The position numbers and the translations under genes were made by a program. The notes beneath the pieces are model-generated. The model did not search any database and was not told where the DNA came from. It worked only from the letters and a program-made list of their open reading frames with translations. Below are positions 47,330 to 56,633 of a stretch of 64,000 nt of DNA, piece after piece. Source of the DNA: Thermoflavimicrobium daqui. GTDB lineage: Bacteria > Bacillota > Bacilli > Thermoactinomycetales > Thermoactinomycetaceae. The stretch spans positions 1-64,000 of the forward strand of contig NZ_KZ845669.1 of assembly GCF_003313465.1 (NCBI RefSeq). Reading direction: 5' to 3'. The stretch's first letter is position 1. Every line of letters begins with the position of its first letter.

Positions 47330-47481
47330 GAAATAGTGAAAGGAAAATGAGGAACGGAGCGATTGCTTCGTTTCTTATTGTTTTTTATTGAGGGAAAAGC
47401 GAAAAATAAATGAAGGTATGAGAGCTTTTCTTTCTATGCTAAAATAATAAAAATTAGTATGTAATGAAGGGAGTACCCGAA

Positions 47482-48063
47482 GTGATTTTAATGATTGATA
47501 ATTATGATTCCTTTACGTATAATCTGGTACAGTATTTGGGAGAATTAGGGGAAGAATTGGTTGTAGTGCGTAACGACCAAATTTCCATCGCTGATATCGA
47601 AGCGAAATCACCAAAAATGATTGTTTTATCTCCAGGACCTAAAACACCAGATGATGCCGGGATTTGTTTGGAAATTGTGCAGAAGCTGTCAGGGAAGTTT
47701 CCGATTTTTGGAGTTTGTTTAGGGCATCAGACCATCGCTCAGGCTTTTGGAGCAAAGATTGTTCAAGCAGATAGGCTAATGCATGGAAAAACATCAAAGA
47801 TTATTCATGATGAACAAACCATTTTTCGTGGTATCCCTTCACCTTTTACAGCAACGAGATATCATTCTTTAATAGTAGCACCAGAGACATTACCTTCCGA
47901 TTTTACGGTTAGTGCTAAAACCGCAGAGGGAGAAATTATGGCGATTCGTCATCAATCATACCCGTTAGAAGGAGTTCAGTTCCACCCTGAGTCTATTTTA
48001 AGTGAGTATGGCAAGGAGCTACTTGTTAATTTCTTACAAACATACTGTACAAAAGGTTCTTAA
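47482..48063 (+). CDS. pabA: aminodeoxychorismate/anthranilate synthase glutaminase subunit
   Basis: A 193-residue class I glutamine amidotransferase: MIDNYDSFTYNLVQYLGE, the catalytic Cys in FGVCLGHQTIAQAFG and the His-Glu pair in GVQFHPESILSEYG. In Bacillus it serves both folate and Trp synthesis. GTG 47482 has AAGGGA nine bases upstream; the ATG at 47464 precedes that site. The synthase subunit gene pabB, normally just upstream, is missing. Confidence 0.94.
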   Translation: MILMIDNYDSFTYNLVQYLGELGEELVVVRNDQISIADIEAKSPKMIVLSPGPKTPDDAGICLEIVQKLSGKFPIFGVCLGHQTIAQAFGAKIVQADRLMHGKTSKIIHDEQTIFRGIPSPFTATRYHSLIVAPETLPSDFTVSAKTAEGEIMAIRHQSYPLEGVQFHPESILSEYGKELLVNFLQTYCTKGS

Positions 48064-48168
48064 CTAACTAACCCATATTATCGATTTGAAACACTGAGAA
48101 GCTCGTTTATACATGAAAAGGAGATGGTTTAGAGAGAAATCTTATATGGAAAAATAAAGGGAGTATGA

Positions 48169-49050
48169 ATGATGACGATTATGATCTTCAATGGTAGTCC
48201 GACTCAGGAAGCAGAAGCAGCAGTTTCTATTTGGGATCACGGTTTACTTTATGGGGTAGGAGCATTCGAGACTTTTCGAGTGTATGATAACCATCTCTTT
48301 TTGATTGATGATCATATGGATCGACTGGATCGAGCTTTAAAGAGAATGATGATTCGGAATCCGTTTACGCGATTAGAATGGGAGAATCAGATTCAAGAGG
48401 CTCTGCGGCAAAATGGAATCCAGAATGGTACAGTACGTCTATGTGTAACAGGAGGAGTAGAAGGGCTGGGGCTTCATACTGCTTATTATCATCAACCTAC
48501 AACCATGATTTTTGTTCGCCCTCTGCCTTTTTATCCTAATCAACTTTTTCAAGAGGGGAAAAAACTACAAGTTGTATCTATACCCAGACAAGCTAATCGA
48601 GAAATTACTGCCTTTAAGTCTAATAACTTTTTAAATTTCGTTTTAGCCCGACAAGAAGTAGAAGGATTCCCGAAGACAGAAGGCCTTTTACTAACCGAAG
48701 ATAATTACTTAGCGGAAGGGATTGTAAGTAATCTCTTTTTTATTTCCAAAGGAAAGATTTGTACTCCAAGTTTAGAATTGGGGATTCTGCCTGGAATCAC
48801 TCGTAAATGGTTGCTTCATTTAGCGAAAGAGAAAGGCTATCCAACCGAAGAAGGATACTATACCTTAAGTGACTTAGATCGAGCTGATGAAATTTTTATG
48901 ACAAATTCTGTTCAAGAGATGATACCTATTTACTCTTGGCAAGATCAACAGAAGCGTCGATCCTCATCAATCGTACAAGAATTATATCAAGCCTACCAAG
49001 AATATACGAAGAAACTGCGATCGGTTGATCAGTTTGTAAGAGGTGAGTAA
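48169..49050 (+). CDS. pabC: aminodeoxychorismate lyase
   Basis: A 293-residue fold-type IV PLP enzyme: VSIWDHGLLYGVGAFETFRV at the start, the Schiff-base lysine in EITAFKSNNFLNFVLA and EGIVSNLFFI. It releases 4-aminobenzoate from aminodeoxychorismate. It could be misread as a branched-chain or D-amino acid aminotransferase, but the position between pabA and folP supports the lyase. AAAGGGAG precedes two adjacent ATG codons; the first is used. It ends exactly one base before folP begins. Confidence 0.92.
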   Translation: MMTIMIFNGSPTQEAEAAVSIWDHGLLYGVGAFETFRVYDNHLFLIDDHMDRLDRALKRMMIRNPFTRLEWENQIQEALRQNGIQNGTVRLCVTGGVEGLGLHTAYYHQPTTMIFVRPLPFYPNQLFQEGKKLQVVSIPRQANREITAFKSNNFLNFVLARQEVEGFPKTEGLLLTEDNYLAEGIVSNLFFISKGKICTPSLELGILPGITRKWLLHLAKEKGYPTEEGYYTLSDLDRADEIFMTNSVQEMIPIYSWQDQQKRRSSSIVQELYQAYQEYTKKLRSVDQFVRGE

Positions 49051-49905
49051 ATGAATGCAGAACGTATACTAAAGGTTGGGAAATATTCCTTTCCCTTGGG
49101 AAAAAGAACATGGATAATGGGGATTATAAATGTGACTCCTGACTCGTTTTCGGATGGTGGAAAATATCATACTGTTGAACAAGCGTTGAACCATGCAAAA
49201 CAGCTTGCAGAAGAAGGAGCTGATTTTTTAGATATTGGTGGGGAATCAACACGACCTGGCTTTGCTCCTGTAAGCTTAGATGAAGAGTTGGATCGAGTGA
49301 TTCCAGTCATTGAAAGAATTGCTAAAGAAGTAGACTTACCTATTTCTGTTGATACGTATAAGGCAGAGGTGGCTAGGCAAGCCATTCTGGCTGGAGCTCA
49401 CATAATTAATGATATCTGGGGTGCAAAAAAAGATCCGGATATGGCAAAGGTTGCAGCAGATTTAGATGTACCTATTATCTTAATGCATAATCGTATAAAA
49501 GCAGAGTATCAGTCACTTATGGAAGAGATGCAAAATGATTTGCTAGAGTCTGTTCGCCTCGTAAAGCAAAGAGGAGTCCGTGAAGAAAATATTATCCTTG
49601 ATCCCGGAATTGGATTTGGTAAAACTTATAAGGATAATTTAACGGTAATGAGACACTTGGATAAAGTAGTAGATTTAGGGTATCCTGTACTACTCGGAAC
49701 TTCAAGAAAATCGATGATCGGTCATACACTGGATCTTCCTGTTGATGAGCGGATTGAAGGTACTGCAGCTACTGTTGCATTGGGAACAATAAAAGGTTGC
49801 CATATTATGCGCGTTCATGATGTGAAAGAGATGGTTCGTGTATGTCGCATGATGGATGCTATGCTACATGGACCGAGTAGGCAGGTGGAATCGTTTCATG
49901 GATAA
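49051..49905 (+). CDS. folP: dihydropteroate synthase
   Basis: A 284-residue TIM barrel joining 4-aminobenzoate to the pterin. Motifs: IMGIINVTPDSFSDGGKY, DIGGESTRPGF, SVDTYKAEVA and ILDPGIGFGKT, all family-standard. It is immediately after pabC and overlaps folB by eight bases, as part of the folate operon pabA-pabC-folP-folB-folK. Confidence 0.97.
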   Translation: MNAERILKVGKYSFPLGKRTWIMGIINVTPDSFSDGGKYHTVEQALNHAKQLAEEGADFLDIGGESTRPGFAPVSLDEELDRVIPVIERIAKEVDLPISVDTYKAEVARQAILAGAHIINDIWGAKKDPDMAKVAADLDVPIILMHNRIKAEYQSLMEEMQNDLLESVRLVKQRGVREENIILDPGIGFGKTYKDNLTVMRHLDKVVDLGYPVLLGTSRKSMIGHTLDLPVDERIEGTAATVALGTIKGCHIMRVHDVKEMVRVCRMMDAMLHGPSRQVESFHG

Positions 49906-50257
49906 AATCTTTTTTAATAAAATGGTTTTTTATGGATACCATGGCGTGTATGAAGAAGAAAATCGTTTAGGGCAGCGATTTCATGTGGATTTAGAGATGA
50001 AATTGGATTTATCAATAGCAGCTAAACAAGATGATTTACATCAGACTGTTGACTATGGACGTGTTTATGAAGTAGTAAAGCAAGAAGTTGAGGAAACACG
50101 AGTACAGTTAATTGAGACCTTAGCTGAAAATATTGCCGCAAAGTTACTTGCTAACTTTAGAATTATGGAGATTCTTGTACGTGTAACTAAACCAGATCCA
50201 CCTATTCCCGGGTACTATGAATCGGTTGGTGTAGAAATTGTTAGGAGAAGGAAATGA
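49898..50257 (+). CDS. folB: dihydroneopterin aldolase
   Basis: A 119-residue enzyme: VFYGYHGVYEEENRLGQRFH at the start carries the active-site Tyr/Glu, then TVDYGRVYEVV and VRVTKPDPPIPG. It makes 6-hydroxymethyl-dihydropterin. ATG 49898 follows a GGTGGA site inside the end of folP; a frame from 49856 has no conserved upstream part. It overlaps folK by four bases (ATGA). Confidence 0.95.
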   Translation: MDKIFFNKMVFYGYHGVYEEENRLGQRFHVDLEMKLDLSIAAKQDDLHQTVDYGRVYEVVKQEVEETRVQLIETLAENIAAKLLANFRIMEILVRVTKPDPPIPGYYESVGVEIVRRRK

Positions 50258-50787
50258 ATAAAGCTGTACAAGCCTTTTTAGGATTAGGAACGAATTTAGG
50301 TGATCGTATAAAAAGTTTAGAACAAGCGATCCAAATGTTAAGCAAGGAGTTAGGAATCTCCATTATTCAAATATCATCTGTTTATGAAACCAGCCCTGTT
50401 GGACTTTTAGAACAGCCTATCTTTTATAATATAGTCATGGAGATATCAACCACTTTACCTCCAGAGGAGTTATTAGGTAGGATATTAGAAGTGGAAAGAA
50501 AGTTACATCGAGTTCGCACGATCCGATGGGGGCCTAGAACGATTGATATTGATATTTTACTTTATGGAAATGAAATCATTGAGCAAGAGGGGCTGCAGAT
50601 TCCCCATCCACGGATGACTGAACGTGCATTTGCACTCATCCCTCTACAGGAAATTGCAGGTGATATTATCATTCCGGGGATTCGACGATCTATCAATGAA
50701 TTAATCGCTCATCTTCCCTCAGATCAAGTAGTACGCCAGTTAGAAATTCCATTTCATATAGACCAATTATCCCCGTCTTTTAAATAA
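50254..50787 (+). CDS. folK: HPPK, hydroxymethyl-dihydropterin pyrophosphokinase
   Basis: 177 residues with FLGLGTNLGDR at the N-terminus, YETSPVG, and the signature RWGPRTIDIDILLYG followed by IPHPRMTERAFALIPL. It pyrophosphorylates the pterin before FolP acts. Last gene of the folate operon here. The small DNA-binding-protein gene yazB that follows in B. subtilis is absent. Confidence 0.97.
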   Translation: MNKAVQAFLGLGTNLGDRIKSLEQAIQMLSKELGISIIQISSVYETSPVGLLEQPIFYNIVMEISTTLPPEELLGRILEVERKLHRVRTIRWGPRTIDIDILLYGNEIIEQEGLQIPHPRMTERAFALIPLQEIAGDIIIPGIRRSINELIAHLPSDQVVRQLEIPFHIDQLSPSFK

Positions 50788-50934
50788 TATCGATGAGCAG
50801 AGCCATTTAGAATATATTTACCTATGTGATGAGTGATAGATGTAGTAAAATATAAACTTATTGGATACGATGGTAAACGACCAAGGAATTTGTCAACAAG
50901 CATATAGGTGTTTTTAAGAAGGGAGGAAGAACTG

Positions 50935-51942
50935 TTGTTTAAAATTGGTGATATTCAAATCCAAAATCAAGTTGTACTCGCTCCGATGGCGGGAGTATGT
51001 AATCCTGCTTTTCGTTTAATCGCTAAGGAATTTGGTGCAGGGTTAGTTTGTGCTGAAATGGTTAGTGATAAAGCGATTCTTCATGGAAATAAGCGTACAA
51101 AAGAAATGCTTTATGTCGATGAAAGAGAAAAACCATTAAGCTTACAAATATTTGGGGGAGACAAAAATAGCTTAGTAGAAGCAGCTAAAGTGGTTGATCA
51201 ACAAACCAATGCAGATATTATTGATATCAATATGGGCTGTCCAGTACCCAAGGTTACAAAGTGTGATGCAGGGGCTCGCTGGTTACTGGATCCAAGTAAA
51301 ATTGAAGAAATGGTATCGGCAGTTGTCCAAGCAGTGAAAAAACCAGTCACAGTAAAGATGAGGCTTGGCTGGGATGATGATCATATTTATGTGATCGAAA
51401 ATGCTTTATCTGCAGAACGTGCTGGTGCACAAGCAGTGACCGTACATGGACGAACACGAGAACAGATGTATCGTGGTAAAGCAAATTGGGATATGATTCA
51501 TCAGGTTAAACAGAGTGTGAATATCCCCGTTATCGGAAATGGCGATGTCTTTACTCCAGAAGATGCTCGCAAAATGCTAGATACAACTGGCTGTGATGGT
51601 GTAATGATCGGCCGAGGTGCCTTGGGGAATCCTTGGATGCTTTATCGAACGGTTCATTATTTGAAAACTGGAGAGCTTTTGCCTGAACCTAAGCCAATGG
51701 AGAAAATGAGAATCGCTATTATCCATATGGACCGATTGGTAGCACTTAGAGGAGAAGCTGTTGCAGTTCGAGAAATGAGAAAGCATGCTGCTTGGTATTT
51801 AAAAGGAATTCGAGGATCTACACGTATTAAGGATATGGTTAATCAACAAGAAACACGTGACGGTATGGCTGAACTTCTGCTAAACTTTGCTAGAGAGCTA
51901 GAAGAACAGCAAAAAGCAAATTTGGAAGCTAAGGCGGTTTAA
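50935..51942 (+). CDS. dusB: tRNA-dihydrouridine synthase
   Basis: A 335-residue FMN-dependent Dus: VVLAPMAGVCNPAFRLIAKE, the catalytic region DINMGCPVPKVTKCDAG (catalytic Cys) and VHGRTREQMYRGKANW, then GVMIGRGALGNPW. It reduces uridine in the D-loop of tRNAs. The TTG at 50935 is used because GGGAGG at 50921-50926 is well spaced; the ATG at 50908 lies before it. lysS follows after 30 bases. Confidence 0.95.
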   Translation: MFKIGDIQIQNQVVLAPMAGVCNPAFRLIAKEFGAGLVCAEMVSDKAILHGNKRTKEMLYVDEREKPLSLQIFGGDKNSLVEAAKVVDQQTNADIIDINMGCPVPKVTKCDAGARWLLDPSKIEEMVSAVVQAVKKPVTVKMRLGWDDDHIYVIENALSAERAGAQAVTVHGRTREQMYRGKANWDMIHQVKQSVNIPVIGNGDVFTPEDARKMLDTTGCDGVMIGRGALGNPWMLYRTVHYLKTGELLPEPKPMEKMRIAIIHMDRLVALRGEAVAVREMRKHAAWYLKGIRGSTRIKDMVNQQETRDGMAELLLNFARELEEQQKANLEAKAV

Positions 51943-53466
<1,524 letters not shown>

Positions 53467-53469
53467 TGA

Positions 53470-53512
53470 GGAAGATGCATTTTCTCGGGATGAGAGAATG
53501 CATCTTCTTTAC
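53470..53512 (+). terminator. lysS terminator
   Basis: GAAGATGCATT / AATGCATCTTC stem with TTCTCGGGATGAGAG between, followed by TTTA. Confidence 0.85.
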
Positions 53513-53918
53513 ATATGAAAGATGAATGGTAAGATAAAGTAGGAAGTGAATTTTGATAATGGCGTTTGGAATGACTATGAAATAAATGAAAGTTTGTTTG
53601 CCAAAAAAATAACTATCTCTATGAAATTGTGATAAGGTTCTAGTATAATAATATTTGTAGTTTTCCGATAAAAATTAGAATAAGGAGGCTAAAAAGAAGA
53701 AGTTTTTATGTAGACTCATAAAGGGATTTGATCATAGATTAAGGTTTATTTTACTACGAAAAAGAGAATGTAAAGTATGAACGTTTTAAATAAAAATGGG
53801 TGCAAAGAATGTATGTGATTGGTACAATGGAAAAAATAGAAGAAAGTGAATCTTTGTCGAGAAATTATTGTATTCATGAAAGTGAAAATATGAAGCAAAA
53901 AAGGAAGTTGGAAAATAG

Positions 53919-53960
53919 TTATCCACAAGTTATTCACAAATTGCTTCAAACTGTGAATAA
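53919..53960. promoter_or_regulatory. cluster of three DnaA boxes
   Basis: TTATCCACA (53919-53927, the consensus strong box), TTATTCACA (53930-53938), and TGTGAATAA (53952-53960, TTATTCACA on the minus strand). Two same-strand boxes are 11 bases apart, one helical turn. They lie outside any dnaA locus. Confidence 0.7.
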
Positions 53961-54057
53961 AATAACTTTTGATAAGGGTATTTTCTTCTATTAGCTTCAT
54001 TGATAACAGTTCACTTCTAGAATATTGGTTATAATCCTATAAAGATATCCTTTTTCC

Positions 54058-54086
54058 TTGTTTATTTAAGAGAAAGAGTCTATAAT
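54058..54086 (+). promoter_or_regulatory. promoter candidate of the Hsp70-like operon
   Basis: TTGTTT (54058-54063), 17 bases, TATAAT (54081-54086). A TTCGACA 0A box (54130-54136) follows about 44 bases downstream. No CIRCE-like inverted repeat (the HrcA operator) was seen in 53961-54291. Confidence 0.5.
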
Positions 54087-54291
54087 GACCGTGTAGACAT
54101 GTGAAGGTATTTACTAATTGCGAATGTTATTCGACAAAAATTGAAGGATTAGAAGTTGAAAATAGGGAATAGAATTACTGTGTTTCTATAGACTTTGACT
54201 ATCATACTATTGAAGTAATTTTTACAAATACTTCTACTATACTAGGATTATGATCAAAAGAGATGTAAACTAGTAATAGGGAGGAACAACT

Positions 54292-54903
54292 ATGAATCCC
54301 AACAAAGAGAGAAATGAATTATCAGGCCCCCTCGCGTCGCAAGATGCTCGGCGAATGAGGTTTCGCATGGCGAGAGATGATGGGAGACAAGATCGACAAC
54401 ACCAACAACAGCAAGTTCTCTCTTTTCTATCTAGTTTGCAAGCCAATTTTAGCTCATTAGTAGGTTTAATCGAGTCTAGATTAAGATATGATAAGACCAA
54501 AGAAGCTGCTTTTGAACGTCTATATCAAGAAATGGATGAACTAAAGCAAGATCAGGAGTTAAATCAACTACGCCCTTTATATATTGATTTGATTTTGCTA
54601 ATTGATCGAATGAATCATATATATAAAGAGAATCTAAATTCTGGTACAGCTTCGCCAGAGATTACTAGCCTACTCGAATCTTTAAGTCATGAGCTAATTG
54701 AGATCTTGTACCGAAGAGGTGTTGAGTTAATTGTTTGTCCATCGTCTGTCTTTGATCCACGAGTGCAACAAGTTATGGAAGTAATCCCTACAGCCAATCC
54801 CGCCGAGGATAATCAAGTAGTTGAAGTAATTAGGCATGGTTTTAAGTACAAAGATGTCCTTCTTCGCCCAGAAGAGGTAGTAATTAAAAAATATAAGCCT
54901 TAG
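54292..54903 (+). CDS. divergent GrpE-like nucleotide exchange factor
   Basis: A 203-residue protein. A charged, Gln-rich N-terminus (RQDRQHQQQQ, about 35-45) is followed by long helices (about 45-120). The C-terminal beta-wing reads like GrpE: RRGVELIVCPSSVFDPRVQQ, then QVVEVIRHGFKYKDVLLRPE. GrpE releases ADP from DnaK. It is far from the housekeeping sequence and is followed by a DnaK-like and a J-like gene, which supports a dedicated exchange factor. AGGGAGG precedes the ATG. The housekeeping hrcA-grpE-dnaK-dnaJ operon is expected elsewhere. Confidence 0.82.
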   Translation: MNPNKERNELSGPLASQDARRMRFRMARDDGRQDRQHQQQQVLSFLSSLQANFSSLVGLIESRLRYDKTKEAAFERLYQEMDELKQDQELNQLRPLYIDLILLIDRMNHIYKENLNSGTASPEITSLLESLSHELIEILYRRGVELIVCPSSVFDPRVQQVMEVIPTANPAEDNQVVEVIRHGFKYKDVLLRPEEVVIKKYKP

Positions 54904-55075
54904 ATAGAAAACATCCCAATGAGTTGATCGTTGGGAGTTGTTTTCATTTTGTGTCTTTAGTAGGTTTATATAGAGAGAATATGTTAAGGTTTCCTAAATG
55001 AGAAAATTACATCGATTATAACAACTACCCCTTTTTGTGGACTGTTTTCATTTTAACAAAGGAGTGAAAGAAGAA

Positions 55076-56602
55076 ATGGGCAAAGTCGTAGGCATCGATT
55101 TAGGAACAACCTTTTCTGCTTTGGCAGTTGTTAACAAGTATGGTAAGGCAGAAATTCTGGTTAACCGCGATGGAGAGCGAATTACTCCTTCTGTTGTCTT
55201 ATTTGATCAAGCAGGTCCCATTGTTGGAAGTATTGCTAAACGCTCAGCTGTAGCAAACCCATTTAATGTTGTTCAATTTGTTAAGCGGCAGATGGGGGAT
55301 AAAAACTGGAAATTTCGTACAGAGGAAAATGAAGTTTATACTCCTGAAGAAATATCTGCTATGGTCATGAAACGGTTAAAAGAAGATGCCGAGACATTTC
55401 TAAATGAACCGATTACAGATGCGGTTATCACTGTTCCGGCATATTTTGATGATGCACAACGTAAAGCAACCCAAGATGCAGGACGTATTGCTGGGTTAAA
55501 TGTACTTCGTATTATCAATGAGCCAACAGCAGCTGCTCTGGCTTATGGACTTGATAAATTACATATGAAGCAAACCATTTTGGTTTACGATCTTGGCGGT
55601 GGGACATTTGATGTTACCATTATGCGTTTAAATCCAGACGGTTTACGTGTACTTGCTACAGGTGGTGCTAAAAATTTAGGTGGGTTTGACTGGGACAACT
55701 GTATCATGAACTATTTAAATGAGGAATTTAAAAAAATGGGAGGGATTGATCTATTAGATGATCCCGTGTTAGAACAGGATTTGCGTGATAAAGCTGAGAT
55801 TGCTAAGAAAAACCTTTCAAGACTAGATAGTACACAAGTTTTTTTGTCCGCAAATGGGGTTAACGCACGTATTACATTAACCAGACAAAAGTTTGAGGAA
55901 TCTACCTCTCATTTACTCAGACAGACACAAACCATTATGCAGTTTGTGCTTGAAGATGCAGGTTTACAATGGAAAGATATTGATCGAGTGCTTTTAGTCG
56001 GAGGATCAACTCGTATGAAGGCTGTTCCAGCCATGATTGAGCGTGTAACAGGAATCCGCCCTTCATTAGACGTTAATCCTGATGAAGTAGTTTCGATGGG
56101 AGCAGCTATTCAAGGAATGATCATCTATAAAAAGCTAGGAAAGCATGATTTAGACGATAGTGCCGATTTCCCAACGATTAATGTTCAAGATGTAAACTCT
56201 CATAGTTTAGGTGTTGTAGCAGTAGATGATCGAAGGGATCGTGATGTAAATTCGATCGTTCTCAAGAAAGACACAGTAATTCCTGCTAAGGCTAGTGGAT
56301 ACTTTAAAACGTCTGTGGATCAACAAACACAGTTGCACATTCAAGTAACTGAAGGTGAAGATACAGAGCTCGATTATGTAAAAATTGTTGGAGAAGCAAT
56401 TATTAATTTACCATCCTATCCCAAAGGTGCTCCGCTTGAAGTCATTTTTGAATACGATAGTGATGGGATTATCCATGTATCAGTGATTGATGTGACAGCA
56501 GGGAAGCTTTTAGGTGAATTAGATATTGATCGGAAATCGAACTTGACTGAGGAAGAAGTTCAACAAAAGCAATTGCGTGTTGGTAAATTGGCGATCGGTT
56601 AA
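55076..56602 (+). CDS. lidless Hsp70 / DnaK-like chaperone
   Basis: 508 residues, about 100 shorter than DnaK. The ATPase domain is intact: VGIDLGTTFSALAVV, YDLGGGTFDVTIM, and VLLVGGSTRMKAVPAMIERV. The interdomain linker, normally DVLLLD, is here replaced by a sequence around FPTINVQDV (about residue 365). A beta-sandwich substrate domain (about 370-495) is present, but the helical lid is missing: the protein ends soon after ELDIDRKSNLTEEEV. It is the second gene of the GrpE-like / J-TPR cluster. ATG 55076 with AAAGGAG upstream begins the conserved part. Confidence 0.88.
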   Translation: MGKVVGIDLGTTFSALAVVNKYGKAEILVNRDGERITPSVVLFDQAGPIVGSIAKRSAVANPFNVVQFVKRQMGDKNWKFRTEENEVYTPEEISAMVMKRLKEDAETFLNEPITDAVITVPAYFDDAQRKATQDAGRIAGLNVLRIINEPTAAALAYGLDKLHMKQTILVYDLGGGTFDVTIMRLNPDGLRVLATGGAKNLGGFDWDNCIMNYLNEEFKKMGGIDLLDDPVLEQDLRDKAEIAKKNLSRLDSTQVFLSANGVNARITLTRQKFEESTSHLLRQTQTIMQFVLEDAGLQWKDIDRVLLVGGSTRMKAVPAMIERVTGIRPSLDVNPDEVVSMGAAIQGMIIYKKLGKHDLDDSADFPTINVQDVNSHSLGVVAVDDRRDRDVNSIVLKKDTVIPAKASGYFKTSVDQQTQLHIQVTEGEDTELDYVKIVGEAIINLPSYPKGAPLEVIFEYDSDGIIHVSVIDVTAGKLLGELDIDRKSNLTEEEVQQKQLRVGKLAIG

Positions 56603-56633
56603 AATTTTGCTAGAGGAGAAGGAACAATAAAAA

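Larger units (their letters stand above)
53513..54291. other. long AT-rich gene-free region upstream of the Hsp70-like operon
   Basis: No convincing gene. It holds TATAAT at about 53645 with an unused AAGGAGG near 53684 that has no start codon behind it. A DnaA-box cluster lies at 53919-53960. A good promoter is at 54058-54086 and a perfect Spo0A box at 54130-54136. Confidence 0.6.

Noticed and set aside
53800-53994. 64-residue open frame upstream of the GrpE-like gene
   Set aside because: No ribosome binding site at its start, no recognisable family, and its 3' part coincides with the DnaA-box cluster, which explains the sequence better.
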